Shown here in pieces: positions 35,056 through 45,876 of a stretch of DNA of 50,469 nt. The notes beneath the pieces were generated by a model. The model had not been told where the DNA came from and made no database searches. It saw only the letters and a program-made list of their open reading frames with translations. The stretch's first letter is position 1. Every line of letters starts with the position of its first letter. The stretch is from Paenibacillus thermotolerans. GTDB lineage: Bacteria; Bacillota; Bacilli; Paenibacillales; YIM-B00363. The position numbers and the translations under genes are program-made. The stretch covers positions 7,288-57,756 of the forward strand of contig NZ_JAQZSG010000032.1 of NCBI RefSeq assembly GCF_028745515.1, in the 5' to 3' direction.

Positions 35056-35856
35056 TTAATGAGCCACCGGGATTCGCTCGCCGGCCTGGTTCCAGTCTTT
35101 CAAAGCATGCGTCAGATCCGTTTCGGAGCAGGAAATGTCGTTGTGCATCGATTTAACGTAGAAAGCAAGCTTGCCGCTTGTCAGTACAGGGAAGTCGCCC
35201 AAAAACGACTTCATCGCCTCTACATCGTGAGACACCATTAAAAAGGTGATGTCATGTTGGGCATGCATATGGCGCAGCATCGAGAAGAACGACCTCTGCG
35301 TTTCCACATCGATGCCGACCGTCGGCTCGTCAAGGATGAGCAGCTCGGGGTTGCCGATCAGCGCACGCGCCAGAAACACGCGCTGCTGCTGACCGCCCGA
35401 AAGCTGTCCGATGCGCCGATGGGCGAGATCGGCGATTTGCAGCGCGGCTAGCGCATCGTCGCAGCGCTGCTGATCGGCCGCCGTAATCCGGCGGTACAGC
35501 TTATGCTTTCCGTACAGACCGGAAAGCACCACCTCTCTTACCGTAGCCGGGAACAGCGGGTTAAGCGCCGTCTTCTGCGGAACGTAACCGATACGGCGCC
35601 ATTCGTTGAATTTGGCGATTGGCGTACCGAACAGCTTGAGCTCTCCCTCCGTGGGCTTCAGCAAGCCGACCAGCATGCGGAGAAGCGTCGTCTTGCCGGC
35701 GCCGTTCGAGCCGATCAGGCCGACAAAATCGCGCCGGTTGATTTGAAAATCGAGCCCGTCGATTACCGACTTGTTTTCATAGGAAAACCGAAGGCCTTCC
35801 ATGCTGACGACAGGTCCGGTCTTGCTTTGCTGTTGATCGTTTTCCATTGCACTCAT
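35056..35856 (-). CDS. znuC: Zinc ABC transporter ATP-binding protein
   Basis: ABC ATPase of 266 residues with Walker A GSNGAGKTTLLRMLVG, signature LSGGQQQRVFLARALIG, Walker B LLILDEPTVGID and the H-loop MVSHD. Located between znuA and znuB. Confidence 0.94.
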   Translation of the reverse strand: MSAMENDQQQSKTGPVVSMEGLRFSYENKSVIDGLDFQINRRDFVGLIGSNGAGKTTLLRMLVGLLKPTEGELKLFGTPIAKFNEWRRIGYVPQKTALNPLFPATVREVVLSGLYGKHKLYRRITAADQQRCDDALAALQIADLAHRRIGQLSGGQQQRVFLARALIGNPELLILDEPTVGIDVETQRSFFSMLRHMHAQHDITFLMVSHDVEAMKSFLGDFPVLTSGKLAFYVKSMHNDISCSETDLTHALKDWNQAGERIPVAH

Positions 35857-35868
35857 AGCGGCATCTCC

Positions 35869-36855
35869 TTATTGCAGTGCTTTCAGCAAGTGGTTCAAAT
35901 TTTGCTCCATTAACGAGACGTACGTTGCGCCGGACTTCGCTTCCTCGTCCGTCAAGCCTTCCAGCGGATGAAGCACTAACGTCTCTACGCCGAGATCGTT
36001 CGCGAGCGTCTTGGCCAAGGCGTCCGACAGCAGCTCTTCCGTGAAAATATAATGAACGTCGTGCTCCTTGATAAAGTCGCTGATCTCCTTCAAATTCTGG
36101 GCGGTAGGCTCCGCTTCATGGGAAAGCCCCATGAGCGACACTTCGACGAGCCCGTAATCTCTCGCCAAGTAACCGAACGCTTGATGCTGTACGACGATTT
36201 CCCGTTTGGACACCCCGGACAGCTGCTGCCTGAACGAATCGTCCAGCGCTTTGATTTGCGCAGCGAGCGCTTCATAGTTGCTCTCGTAATCGGCTGCGTG
36301 CTCCGGGTCGGCTTCTGTCAGGCCGTTTTTAATATTCTCGGCCATAATAAGCGCGGAGCTCGGACTTAACCAAGTGTGCGGATCGAACCCGCCTTCCGCG
36401 TGGCTGCCGTGGCTCTCAGAGGCGTGATCGTCGTGATCGTCGTGATCGTCGTGTTCGTCGTGTTCGTCGTGTTCGTCATGCGCGTTCGGAGAAGCCGGCA
36501 GCAGTTCGATCCCTTTGCTTGCTTCGACGACTACAAGCTTGCTTTTGTCGATTCCGCCAAGGACGTCTTCCGTCCAGCCTTCGAAGCCGGCGCCTTGGTA
36601 AACAAACATTTGCGCCTTTGCAATGTTCGTCATGTCCCGGCTTTTCGGCGTCCAATCATGCGGCTCAACGCCGGTAGGAACCATATTTACGACATTGACA
36701 TGGTCTCCTCCGATTTGCTTTGAAAAATCGTATAAAGGGAAAAAAGAGGTCACCACATTGATCTTGCCTTCCACCAATGTGTTTTTGTCCGCGGCGCAGC
36801 CCGACGCGATGCCGAGCGTCAGCACGGCGGCAAACAGCATAATCAGTTTTTTCAT
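35869..36855 (-). CDS. znuA: Zinc-binding lipoprotein ZnuA
   Basis: Substrate-binding protein of the zinc importer. The 328-residue product starts with a lipoprotein signal (LIMLFAAVLTLGIASGCAADK, lipobox Cys20), has cluster A-1 metal histidines (GVEPHDWTPKS, DPHTWLSPSSA, VQHQAFGYLARDYGL) and an acidic His-rich loop between residues 124 and 145. GGAGGGTGGAG precedes the ATG. Expression is from a consensus promoter with a Zur box. Confidence 0.95.
   Translation of the reverse strand: MKKLIMLFAAVLTLGIASGCAADKNTLVEGKINVVTSFFPLYDFSKQIGGDHVNVVNMVPTGVEPHDWTPKSRDMTNIAKAQMFVYQGAGFEGWTEDVLGGIDKSKLVVVEASKGIELLPASPNAHDEHDEHDEHDDHDDHDDHASESHGSHAEGGFDPHTWLSPSSALIMAENIKNGLTEADPEHAADYESNYEALAAQIKALDDSFRQQLSGVSKREIVVQHQAFGYLARDYGLVEVSLMGLSHEAEPTAQNLKEISDFIKEHDVHYIFTEELLSDALAKTLANDLGVETLVLHPLEGLTDEEAKSGATYVSLMEQNLNHLLKALQ
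36424..36477. repeat. In-frame 9-bp tandem repeat coding the ZnuA His-rich loop
   Basis: Six perfect 9-base units, three GTGATCGTC then three GTGTTCGTC on the plus strand, encode Asp-Asp-His and Asp-Glu-His triplets on the minus strand. Confidence 0.9.
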
Positions 36856-36894
36856 TACGAATCTCCACCCTCCGGTTCGATAACCGTTTCTCTT

Positions 36895-36913
36895 AATCGT
36901 AACGTTTACGATT
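36895..36913. promoter_or_regulatory. Zur box of znuACB
   Basis: AATCGTAACGTTTACGATT, an inverted repeat matching eight of nine positions per arm and the Bacillus Zur consensus core. It begins 12 bases downstream of the -10, so bound Zur would cover the transcription start. Confidence 0.9.
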
Positions 36914-36925
36914 TACATAAATCAG

Positions 36926-36955
36926 ATTATACGTTTGCCTATAAAAATATGTCAA
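36926..36955 (-). promoter_or_regulatory. Consensus sigma-A promoter of znuACB
   Basis: Minus strand: perfect TTGACA (36955-36950), 18-base spacer, perfect TATAAT (36931-36926). Confidence 0.9.
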
Positions 36956-36980
36956 GCAAGTTTTATCAAGTTTTGCCTCT

Positions 36981-37025
36981 TCAAAAACAAATATTCCGCC
37001 CCTTGGGAATCAAGGAACGGAATAT
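36981..37025 (-). terminator. Terminator of metG
   Basis: Minus-strand arms ATATTCCG and CGGAATAT (37025-36991) with an inner CCTTG/CAAGG helix, then TTGTTTTTG. Confidence 0.85.
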
Positions 37026-37040
37026 GGGCGTTATCGCAAC

Positions 37041-39384
<2,344 letters not shown>

Positions 39385-39390
39385 CCCAAT

Positions 39391-39419
39391 AGATTACCGA
39401 TTATTTTCGGCAAAGTCAA
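39391..39419 (-). promoter_or_regulatory. Sigma-A promoter of the metG leader
   Basis: Minus strand: TTGACT (39419-39414), 17-base spacer, TAATCT (39396-39391). It overlaps the 3' end of yidD. Confidence 0.8.
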
Positions 39420-39657
39420 GGGAATCGGGGTTTTCGGGCGGGGGCACACGGTCGACGCCCCCGGGATGAAACGGATGGCATTTCACGATCCGCTTGGCCG
39501 CCAGCACGGAACCTTTGAGCGGCCCGTGCACTTCGATCGCCTCCAGCGCATAAGCGGAGCAGGTCGGATAAAACCGGCAGGTAGGCGGCTTGAGCGGTGA
39601 AATAAACCTCCGGTAAAACCGAATCGGCGCCTGCAAGGCCCGCTTAGCCGTTTTCAT
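39394..39657 (-). CDS. yidD: Membrane protein insertion efficiency factor YidD
   Basis: Small DUF37 protein of 87 residues with the conserved [32 protein letters not shown] and [15 protein letters not shown]. It overlaps the end of zur by 14 bases, so it is coupled to zur. Confidence 0.93.
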   Translation of the reverse strand: MKTAKRALQAPIRFYRRFISPLKPPTCRFYPTCSAYALEAIEVHGPLKGSVLAAKRIVKCHPFHPGGVDRVPPPENPDSLDFAENNR

Positions 39658-40075
39658 GCTTGGCTCCCGCGCATTCGTTGCAATGCCCGTAAATCTCGAA
39701 TTTATGCTTTACGACATCGAACCCATCCGGCAGCTCCACTTTGACATCCATCGGGCAGAACGGCACGGCGTACGTACGCGCGCAGCCGAGGCATATCGCG
39801 TGATGATGGTGTCCGTGCTCTCCGCAGCGAGCTCTGAATTTCACGCCGTCCTCGAACACGAATTGCTCAAGAACATCCATTTCGTGCAGAAGCCGCAGGT
39901 TGCGGTACACCGTATCGAAGCTCAGCCCGGCATATGTTTTGCCCATCGATTCGTAGACGTCCTTCGCCGACAAATAACCGTGCGCGTCCGCAAACAGGCA
40001 GGCCAGCGTCTTGCGCTGGTCCGTTACCCGCAATCCTTTCTTGGACATCGCGTCAATGATTTCTTGAGCTTCCAC
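39644..40075 (-). CDS. zur: Zinc uptake regulator Zur (Fur family)
   Basis: The 143-residue product has the winged helix [36 protein letters not shown], the HHHH cluster [11 protein letters not shown] and the structural zinc CxxC pairs (CLGC, CNEC). Its C-terminal CPMD...HKFEIYGHC segment is far closer to Zur than to PerR or Fur, and znuACB with a Zur box lies nearby. GTG at 40075 has AGGGAG upstream; a weak promoter (TTGACG-17-CATCAT) is possible, without a Zur box. Confidence 0.9.
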   Translation of the reverse strand: MEAQEIIDAMSKKGLRVTDQRKTLACLFADAHGYLSAKDVYESMGKTYAGLSFDTVYRNLRLLHEMDVLEQFVFEDGVKFRARCGEHGHHHHAICLGCARTYAVPFCPMDVKVELPDGFDVVKHKFEIYGHCNECAGAKHENG

Positions 40076-40175
40076 GTTATTCTCTCCCTGAACTTCGTCT
40101 TCTTCTCTTAATGATGCATCAAAAATGCCGCTCCGTCAAAGGTCCGGTGCCAGCCTGCCGCTTTTATGAAAAATT

Positions 40176-40311
40176 TAAGGGAATCAAATGTCCGCTAAAT
40201 TTGTCGAACCGGTCAAAAATGGATAAATAACGGAACTGCGTGTCCGCTAGCTTTACAAATATGATAAATCAGGCCGGATTTCGGACGATTAGCGGACATT
40301 TCGTTCCGTTA
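40176..40311. repeat. Three copies of a TAACGGAAC-n4-TGTCCGCTA element
   Basis: The 294-base gap between zur and the oxidoreductase has two direct copies starting at 40176 and 40228, exactly 52 bases apart, and one inverted copy at 40311-40289. The second and third form a stem of eight plus nine pairs (AACGGAAC with GTTCCGTT, TGTCCGCTA with TAGCGGACA) around a 39-base loop. The AACGGAAC-n4-..TCCGCT core is shared with the array at 8065-8292. Nothing else is seen in the gap except the terminator. Confidence 0.8.
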
Positions 40312-40312
40312 A

Positions 40313-40356
40313 CGTAAAACGAGCTCCCCCCGTCGTTCTAGCGGGGAAGCTCGTTC
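40313..40356 (-). terminator. Terminator of the oxidoreductase gene
   Basis: Minus-strand helix ACGAGCTTCCCC with GGGGGGAGCTCGT (one bulge) followed by TTTTAC. Confidence 0.82.
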
Positions 40357-40369
40357 TGCGTTTACGCCG

Positions 40370-41395
40370 TTATGCTTTTACCTTCACAATGGCGCCCTTC
40401 TCTTCCGACTCAAGCGCCGCAATAATAACGGCCAGCGATTTAGCGCCTTCTTCGCCGGAAACGGACGGAGGGGTTTTCGTAACGATCGACTCGACGAACG
40501 CGTCGATGACGCCGCTGGCAAGCTGCCTTTCGTTCGTCGATATGCCGCCGACCTTATACTTCTCCACCGTGCCGTTGCGAAGCTCCACAATGACCTCTTC
40601 AACCGGATCCGTGCCGATTTTCATGACGCCGTTCTCGCACCACAGCACCGTGCTGTTGTCTTCGCCGCGGTAGTACGTCCAGGATGCGACCAGCGAGCCG
40701 ATGGCTCCGCTTTTCATCCGAAGAATGCAAGTCGCGTTATCGTCCACATCGGTATTTTCTTTATGCAAAGTGCCGACGAACGCGCCCACTTCCTCCACTT
40801 CGTCATCCAGCATCCAGCGAATCAAATCCGCTTTGTGGACGCCGAGATCGCCCATTGCGCCGACGAACGCTTTGTCCTTTTGGAAAAACCAGCTGCCTTT
40901 GCCGTCTACGCTCCAGCCTTCCGGTCCCGGATGGCCGAACGACGTACGGAACGTAAGCACATTGCCTAGCTTGCCGGATTTCAAAATTTCCTTCGCTTTC
41001 ACATGCGGAGGCATAAAGCGCTGGTTATGGCCGATCATCAAATATACGTTATTTTGTTTTGCCGCGGCGATCATCGCTTCGGCCTCATCGGCGGAAACAG
41101 CCATCGGCTTTTCGCAGAGCACGTGAGCGCCGGCGTTCGCCGCATCGATCGAAACCGGGGCGTGAAGCGCGTTAGGCAAACAAACGCTGACTGCATCCGG
41201 CTTTTCCGCTTTCAGCATTTCTTTGTGGTCCGTATAAGCTTTTCCGCCGTATTTGGAGGCCATCTTTTCGGCTCTTTCCAGTACGGTATCGACGAACGCA
41301 ACAACCTCCACGTTCGGATTGGATGCATACTCCGGCGCGTGCCGATGAATGGCGATCGCGCCGCAGCCGATGACGGCAACTTTCAACTTGGTCAT
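40370..41395 (-). CDS. Gfo/Idh/MocA family oxidoreductase
   Basis: NAD(P)-dependent dehydrogenase, probably on a sugar or cyclitol; substrate unknown. The 341-residue product has the Rossmann motif KVAVIGCGAIAIHRHAPEYA, AVSVCLPNALHAPVSIDAANAGAHVLCEKPMAVS with the EKP lysine, and an AFVGAMGDLGVHKADLIRWML segment. AAAGGGG precedes the ATG at 41395; upstream extension of 24 codons is rejected. Confidence 0.92.
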   Translation of the reverse strand: MTKLKVAVIGCGAIAIHRHAPEYASNPNVEVVAFVDTVLERAEKMASKYGGKAYTDHKEMLKAEKPDAVSVCLPNALHAPVSIDAANAGAHVLCEKPMAVSADEAEAMIAAAKQNNVYLMIGHNQRFMPPHVKAKEILKSGKLGNVLTFRTSFGHPGPEGWSVDGKGSWFFQKDKAFVGAMGDLGVHKADLIRWMLDDEVEEVGAFVGTLHKENTDVDDNATCILRMKSGAIGSLVASWTYYRGEDNSTVLWCENGVMKIGTDPVEEVIVELRNGTVEKYKVGGISTNERQLASGVIDAFVESIVTKTPPSVSGEEGAKSLAVIIAALESEEKGAIVKVKA

Positions 41396-41463
41396 AGGAT
41401 GAATCCCCTTTCGTCGTGTTTCGTCTATACTATAACATGTTTCTCCCATACCGCCTATTATAC

Positions 41464-42930
41464 TCAAAGCACGGGAGGCTTTCGGTGAAGGGTCGCCCGC
41501 TCGAACGCATAGGCAAGCTTTATTAGCGCGGGCTCCGAATACGCGCCGGCCGTAAAGGTGATTCCTATCGGCTCCTGACCGTTAAAGCCCGCCGGGACGG
41601 TTATGAGCGGATAACCGGCTTTGCAAGCGATGCCGCAGCCCCAGTTGTTCGGGAACACGACGGCATCCAACCGGTGCTCCTTCAACACGTAATCGATGCC
41701 CATCGCCTGCGACCGTTCAAGATCGGTGCGGCGGGCGCGCTTATACTCCTCTTCCTCCAGCGTGCCGGACGTAGCCTCCGATTCTAGCAAAATCGCTTGT
41801 CCGTACTTGAGCGCCCGATCGGCATGCTTTTCATTGTAAGAAATCAGATCGGCCAGCGACTTTACGGGCACATGCGGCGCGGTCCGGCTTAAATAAGCGT
41901 TCAAGTCGGGCTTGAACTCGTATTTCAGCACGTTATAATCCCATGCGTCCGCTTCCGAAGGAAACGAGACCGGATCGATCACTTCGGCGCCTGCGTTTCG
42001 GAGCGCCTCGAACGCTTGCTCCATGACGGACAGCGCTGCTTCGGGCAAATCTTTATAATAAGCCCTCGGTACGCCGATGCGAGCCCCCTTCAAAGCGTCC
42101 GCATCCAAATACGCCGTGTAATCCTGTGCCGCACGGATGCTGCCTTCGGATGTCGCCGAGTCAAGCAGGTCCGCTCCGGCGATCGCCGTCAGCACGATGG
42201 CGGCGTCTTCTACCGTTCGCGCCATCGGCCCCGCCGTATCCTGACTGCGGGAGATCGGGATAATGCCTCCTCTTGATACTAGGCCGACAGTTGGCTTAAT
42301 ACCTACCAGGCTGTGCTGGCTTGACGGAGAAATGATGGAGCCCGATGTTTCCGTGCCGATGGCGGCGGAGGCGAAGCTGGCCGCCGCGGCCGCCCCGGAG
42401 CCGGAGCTCGAACCTCCGGTATCCAGCAGACCCGGGCCGTACGGGTTCAGCACCTGTCCTCCTCTGGAAGAATAGCCGTTCGGCATATGATCCGACATGA
42501 AGTTGGCCCATTCGGTCATATTCGTCTTTCCGAGCAGCACCGCCCCCGCCTCGCGAAGCTTGGCGGCCACCGTTGCGTCCCGCTCCGCGAACGACTCGGA
42601 GAGCGCGATGGAGCCGGCGCTCGTATGCATCCGGTCCGCCGTATCGATATTGTCCTTGATCACGATCGGGATTCCATGCAGCGGTCCGCGCACGCGGCCC
42701 GCTTTCCGCTCCTCATCCCGCTCTCTTGCAATGCCGTATGCATCGGGATTGATCTCCAAGACGGAGTTAATCCGCAGCCCGTCCCGGTCGTGATTCACGA
42801 TCCGCATGACATACATCATGACAAGCTCTTCGCTGGTGACCTCGCCTTGCTCCATCGCCAGCCGAAGCTCGGAAATCGTGCGCTCCGGAAGCCACGTCTC
42901 GCTTCGGTGCCTCAATTGTTCGATATTCAC
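41464..42930 (-). CDS. Amidase signature family protein
   Basis: Hydrolase of the Ser-cisSer-Lys class with unknown amide substrate. The 488-residue product has the lysine in GIPIVIKDNIDTADRMHTSAGS and the glycine/serine motif TGGSSSGSGAAAAASFASAAIGTETSGSIISP. It is not the GatA paralog in a GatCAB operon since gatC and gatB are absent. Coding continues toward lepB, 35 bases away. Confidence 0.9.
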   Translation of the reverse strand: MNIEQLRHRSETWLPERTISELRLAMEQGEVTSEELVMMYVMRIVNHDRDGLRINSVLEINPDAYGIARERDEERKAGRVRGPLHGIPIVIKDNIDTADRMHTSAGSIALSESFAERDATVAAKLREAGAVLLGKTNMTEWANFMSDHMPNGYSSRGGQVLNPYGPGLLDTGGSSSGSGAAAAASFASAAIGTETSGSIISPSSQHSLVGIKPTVGLVSRGGIIPISRSQDTAGPMARTVEDAAIVLTAIAGADLLDSATSEGSIRAAQDYTAYLDADALKGARIGVPRAYYKDLPEAALSVMEQAFEALRNAGAEVIDPVSFPSEADAWDYNVLKYEFKPDLNAYLSRTAPHVPVKSLADLISYNEKHADRALKYGQAILLESEATSGTLEEEEYKRARRTDLERSQAMGIDYVLKEHRLDAVVFPNNWGCGIACKAGYPLITVPAGFNGQEPIGITFTAGAYSEPALIKLAYAFERATLHRKPPVL

Positions 42931-42965
42931 TTTGATCCCGGCTTTCTGTACATAATCTAGGACTC

Positions 42966-43526
42966 TTAGTATGTGAAAATGACTTTGCCGACCACATTCC
43001 CGAGCGGTATGCTTCCGATCACTCGGCTGTCGGTGCTGTTGTTGCGGTTGTCGCCCATCACGAAAATATGGCCTTCGGGAACCGTGACTTCATCGAGGTT
43101 CGACAGCGTCGGCTCGCTTGTATACGGTTCCTCCAGCGCCTTGCCGTTCCGGTAGACGACGCCGTCTTTAATTTCCAGCCTGTCGCCCGCTTTCCCGATC
43201 ACCCTTTTGACCCAAAGATATTCTTGCTGCACGCCTCTGAGATTCGCGACAAGCGGATGCTCGAGCACCGGATCAAGCCAGGAGCGGTGTTTATCAATGC
43301 GGCTGTCGATGATGACGATGTCCCCGTAATCGTATGAGGTTTGAATTTTAAAAGCAAAGGTCGAATCCGCGTTATGCAGCGTCGGCAGCATGGACTCTCC
43401 TTTGACCTGAAACGCCTGCAGCACATATGCGTTAATGAGCACCGCCGCCGTAACGGCGACGGCCCCGGTTTTCGTCCACTCCCAGAGCGAGGTGCGGAAC
43501 GTTCTTTTCTTTTCCACTAGGACCAT
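42966..43526 (-). CDS. lepB: Signal peptidase I
   Basis: Membrane serine-lysine protease. The 186-residue product has one N-terminal transmembrane helix (VAVTAAVLINAYVLQAF), nucleophile Ser45 in VKGESMLPTL, Lys107 in WVKRVIGKAGDRLE, and the box E motif VMGDNRNNSTDSRVIGSI. The short gram-positive form. Overlaps the preceding DinB-fold gene by 10 bases. Confidence 0.95.
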   Translation of the reverse strand: MVLVEKKRTFRTSLWEWTKTGAVAVTAAVLINAYVLQAFQVKGESMLPTLHNADSTFAFKIQTSYDYGDIVIIDSRIDKHRSWLDPVLEHPLVANLRGVQQEYLWVKRVIGKAGDRLEIKDGVVYRNGKALEEPYTSEPTLSNLDEVTVPEGHIFVMGDNRNNSTDSRVIGSIPLGNVVGKVIFTY

Positions 43527-44041
43527 CCCATTCTTTGTTTCAAATTCTCGATGTGCGCCAAATGGTGGGCGCCGTGCCAGGTATACAAGCCGATGATGTA
43601 ATCAAGCCGCTTGGCGCCCGATTCCGGATGCAGAAATTCCCGTTGTAGCTGCTCGTTCGTAAGACTTCGCAGCAAAGCGACCCACCGCTCGGTCAATGCG
43701 TCCAACAGACGAAGCGATACCTCCGGGGAAAGAGAGCAGTCTGCGGTTTCGGCCCAAACGTCCTCGCGATACGGCTTGATCACCGGACGATCCTCGGTGA
43801 TCGCCAGTTTGCATCGTATATAGCTGTTCATATGGCTGTCCGCTACATGATGAACGACTTGACGAACCGTCCAGCCGCCGGGCCGATAAGGGGTATTTAG
43901 CTGTTCGCCGTTCAAAGCGCGAATCGCTTCGCGCAGCTTCCCGGGCAAAGCTTCGATTTCATCGATCCATCCGGACACGGTTTCTTTGTCGTATGCCGCG
44001 TTCCACTCAAAAGCTCCGATCGGATAACGCAAAGCGTCCAT
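43517..44041 (-). CDS. DinB-fold metalloprotein (YfiT/bacillithiol transferase-like)
   Basis: The 174-residue product from ATG 44041 (MDALRYPIGAFEWNAAY) matches YfiT: PGKLREAIRALNGEQLNTPYRPGGWTVRQVVHHVADSHMN and YTWHGAHHLAHIENLKQRMGW with the three metal histidines. YfiT relatives include thiol S-transferases; the activity here is not proven. AAGGAGG lies seven bases upstream. Confidence 0.88.
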   Translation of the reverse strand: MDALRYPIGAFEWNAAYDKETVSGWIDEIEALPGKLREAIRALNGEQLNTPYRPGGWTVRQVVHHVADSHMNSYIRCKLAITEDRPVIKPYREDVWAETADCSLSPEVSLRLLDALTERWVALLRSLTNEQLQREFLHPESGAKRLDYIIGLYTWHGAHHLAHIENLKQRMGWS

Positions 44042-44157
44042 ACATCTTCCTCCTTCGTCCTGCAACTTTATGTATTCGAAACGGCACGCACAAATTCCTG
44101 CCGGAAGCCCGTGCAGGACGTCTTGAAAAAAAAGTTGTAATTATTCGGAAATTCATC

Positions 44158-44186
44158 TTCACAATCGAACGAATGTTTGGTATATT
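44158..44186 (+). promoter_or_regulatory. Sigma-A promoter of the 72-residue gene
   Basis: TTCACA (44158-44163), 17-base spacer, TATATT (44181-44186), 37 bases before the ATG. Confidence 0.65.
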
Positions 44187-44223
44187 GGATATGCAAACAA
44201 ATGTTCGATGAGGTGGTGCTCAT

Positions 44224-44442
44224 ATGGCAAACGCATTGCAAAACTATCGGTTTATAGAGCGGGGATTCGACTATACGTTCCGGTTTTACCCGAACGGCTC
44301 GGTTACGATTATCGACAACGATACGAACACAATGGTTAAGCCAAGCCAATTGAAGGGAGCGCCGCTCAAATTTTACGCTTTAAAGCAAATTCAATTCATT
44401 AAAAATAAGCTGCAGGAAGCGAAAGCCTCTGCAGCCGGTTGA
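44224..44442 (+). CDS. Small protein of unknown function
   Basis: I do not recognise it. The 72-residue product is soluble, with a predicted beta N-terminal part (YRFIERGFDYTFRFYPNGSVTIID) and a C-terminal helix (LKQIQFIKNKLQEAKASA). GAGGTGG precedes the ATG and a promoter is present, so it is probably real. Isolated between divergent dinB-like and convergent zinc-ribbon genes. Confidence 0.7.
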   Translation: MANALQNYRFIERGFDYTFRFYPNGSVTIIDNDTNTMVKPSQLKGAPLKFYALKQIQFIKNKLQEAKASAAG

Positions 44443-44460
44443 TGGTAAACATTTGATTCA

Positions 44461-45000
44461 TTACAGCCTTTGTCCGCACTCCGTACAGTAAGATGCATCC
44501 GCGTCGTTAAGATGATTGCAGGCTGCGCATTGCTTCTGAACCGGCAACGTGCTCCCGCAGCCTTTGCAGTATTTCGAATTTCGTTCATTCTCCGTTCCGC
44601 AGTCGTCACATACAATTCCCGGAAGGTCAGGCGCAGATGTCCCTTGACCTTCCGCAAAGCCTTTGGAGATCTCACGTACGCCCGGTTTTACGCCCGCGGC
44701 GAATTCATTGAACGTCTCTTTCGCTACCGGTGTCAATTCCTTGGACTGGTACTTCGCTACGGCGCCCATAAAGCCGTAGCTCGTCATTACGAAACCGACG
44801 AACAGCAGCGGTATCCCGATAAAGAAGTAATGAAACTTGGTCGGCCCCGGGCTGAACGGCCCGCCGAATTTATCGAATGTAAAAAAGTCGACCATCGCCG
44901 TTCCGATACTCATGATGCCTGCAGCAATGAATAAAATCCCCAGCACCCGAAGAATGCTTCTTGTCGATTGATGCCGGTTGTCTTGTTTACGATTTTCCAT
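44461..45000 (-). CDS. Membrane protein with C-terminal double zinc ribbon
   Basis: The 179-residue product has two transmembrane helices (LRVLGILFIAAGIMSIGTAMV and HYFFIGIPLLFVGFVMTSYGFMG) and two CxxC-CxxC ribbons at the C-terminus (CDDCGTENERNSKYCKGCG and CAACNHLNDADASYCTECG). Function unknown. Confidence 0.85.
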   Translation of the reverse strand: MENRKQDNRHQSTRSILRVLGILFIAAGIMSIGTAMVDFFTFDKFGGPFSPGPTKFHYFFIGIPLLFVGFVMTSYGFMGAVAKYQSKELTPVAKETFNEFAAGVKPGVREISKGFAEGQGTSAPDLPGIVCDDCGTENERNSKYCKGCGSTLPVQKQCAACNHLNDADASYCTECGQRL

Positions 45001-45094
45001 ATGTCGGCATTTCCCCCTCCAGTCACTTTCTATTAATATACGAAGCAGCGAGAAGCAAGGTTGCCGATTTTTCGGATTGTATCAAATGATGACG

Positions 45095-45862
45095 TCAATC
45101 GAACCGAAGCGATTTCAACGAAACCCCTTCGTTCAGAAGGGCTTGATGTACGCGTCGCGCGATGGTTAAAGCATGTGCCGAGTCGCTGTGAATGCAAAGG
45201 GTATCCGCCTTCAGGCTCTCTTCACGTCCGCCAATCGTCCGAACCGCGCCTTTGACCGCGATCGATACGGCTTGCTCCGCAGCGGCCGACGCATCGGCAA
45301 GAACGGCGCCCGGCGCAGTCCTGGGGGCGAGCTGAGACGCCGAAGCATAAGCTCGATCGGCGAACGCTTCATGTACGACAGGCAATCCCGCGCTTTGCGC
45401 GCTTGCCGCCAACCGGCCGCTCGCCATCCCGTAAACGCATAAAGTACGATCGTACGCCACGGCCGCCTTCACGATCGCCTCCGCGACGCCCGGAACGGAC
45501 TCCGCCATATGATACAGTGCGCCGTGAGGCTTCACATGCCGAAGCTCGGCTCCTGCCGAGCGTACGAACGCACCGAGAGCCCCAAGCTGATACAGGACGA
45601 GCTCATAAACTTCCTCGGCGCCGATTGCCATCGTTCTTCTGCCGAAGCCCTCAAGGTCGCGCAGCCCGGGGTGCGCTCCGACAGCGACACCTTTAGCCAA
45701 GCATGCCTCCACGGTTCTCCGCATCGTGGACGGATCTCCCGCGTGAAAGCCGCAGGCTACATTTGCCGACGTGACGTAATCCAAAATTTGTTCATCCTCG
45801 CCCAGCCGGTAAACGCCGAAACTTTCGCCAAGATCGCAATTGATATCCATGTACCGCTTCAT
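45095..45862 (-). CDS. pxpA: 5-oxoprolinase subunit PxpA (LamB/YcsF)
   Basis: TIM-barrel-like subunit of ATP-dependent 5-oxoprolinase, which clears pyroglutamate. The 255-residue product begins MKRYMDINCDLGESFGVYRLGEDEQILDYVTSANVACGFHAGDPSTM and has VGAHPGLRDLEGFGRR and HVKPHGALYHMA. Last of pxpB-pxpC-pxpA, 14 bases after pxpC. No clear terminator follows in the 94 bases before the next gene. Confidence 0.95.
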   Translation of the reverse strand: MKRYMDINCDLGESFGVYRLGEDEQILDYVTSANVACGFHAGDPSTMRRTVEACLAKGVAVGAHPGLRDLEGFGRRTMAIGAEEVYELVLYQLGALGAFVRSAGAELRHVKPHGALYHMAESVPGVAEAIVKAAVAYDRTLCVYGMASGRLAASAQSAGLPVVHEAFADRAYASASQLAPRTAPGAVLADASAAAEQAVSIAVKGAVRTIGGREESLKADTLCIHSDSAHALTIARRVHQALLNEGVSLKSLRFD

Positions 45863-45876
45863 GTTTACCCCCTTGT

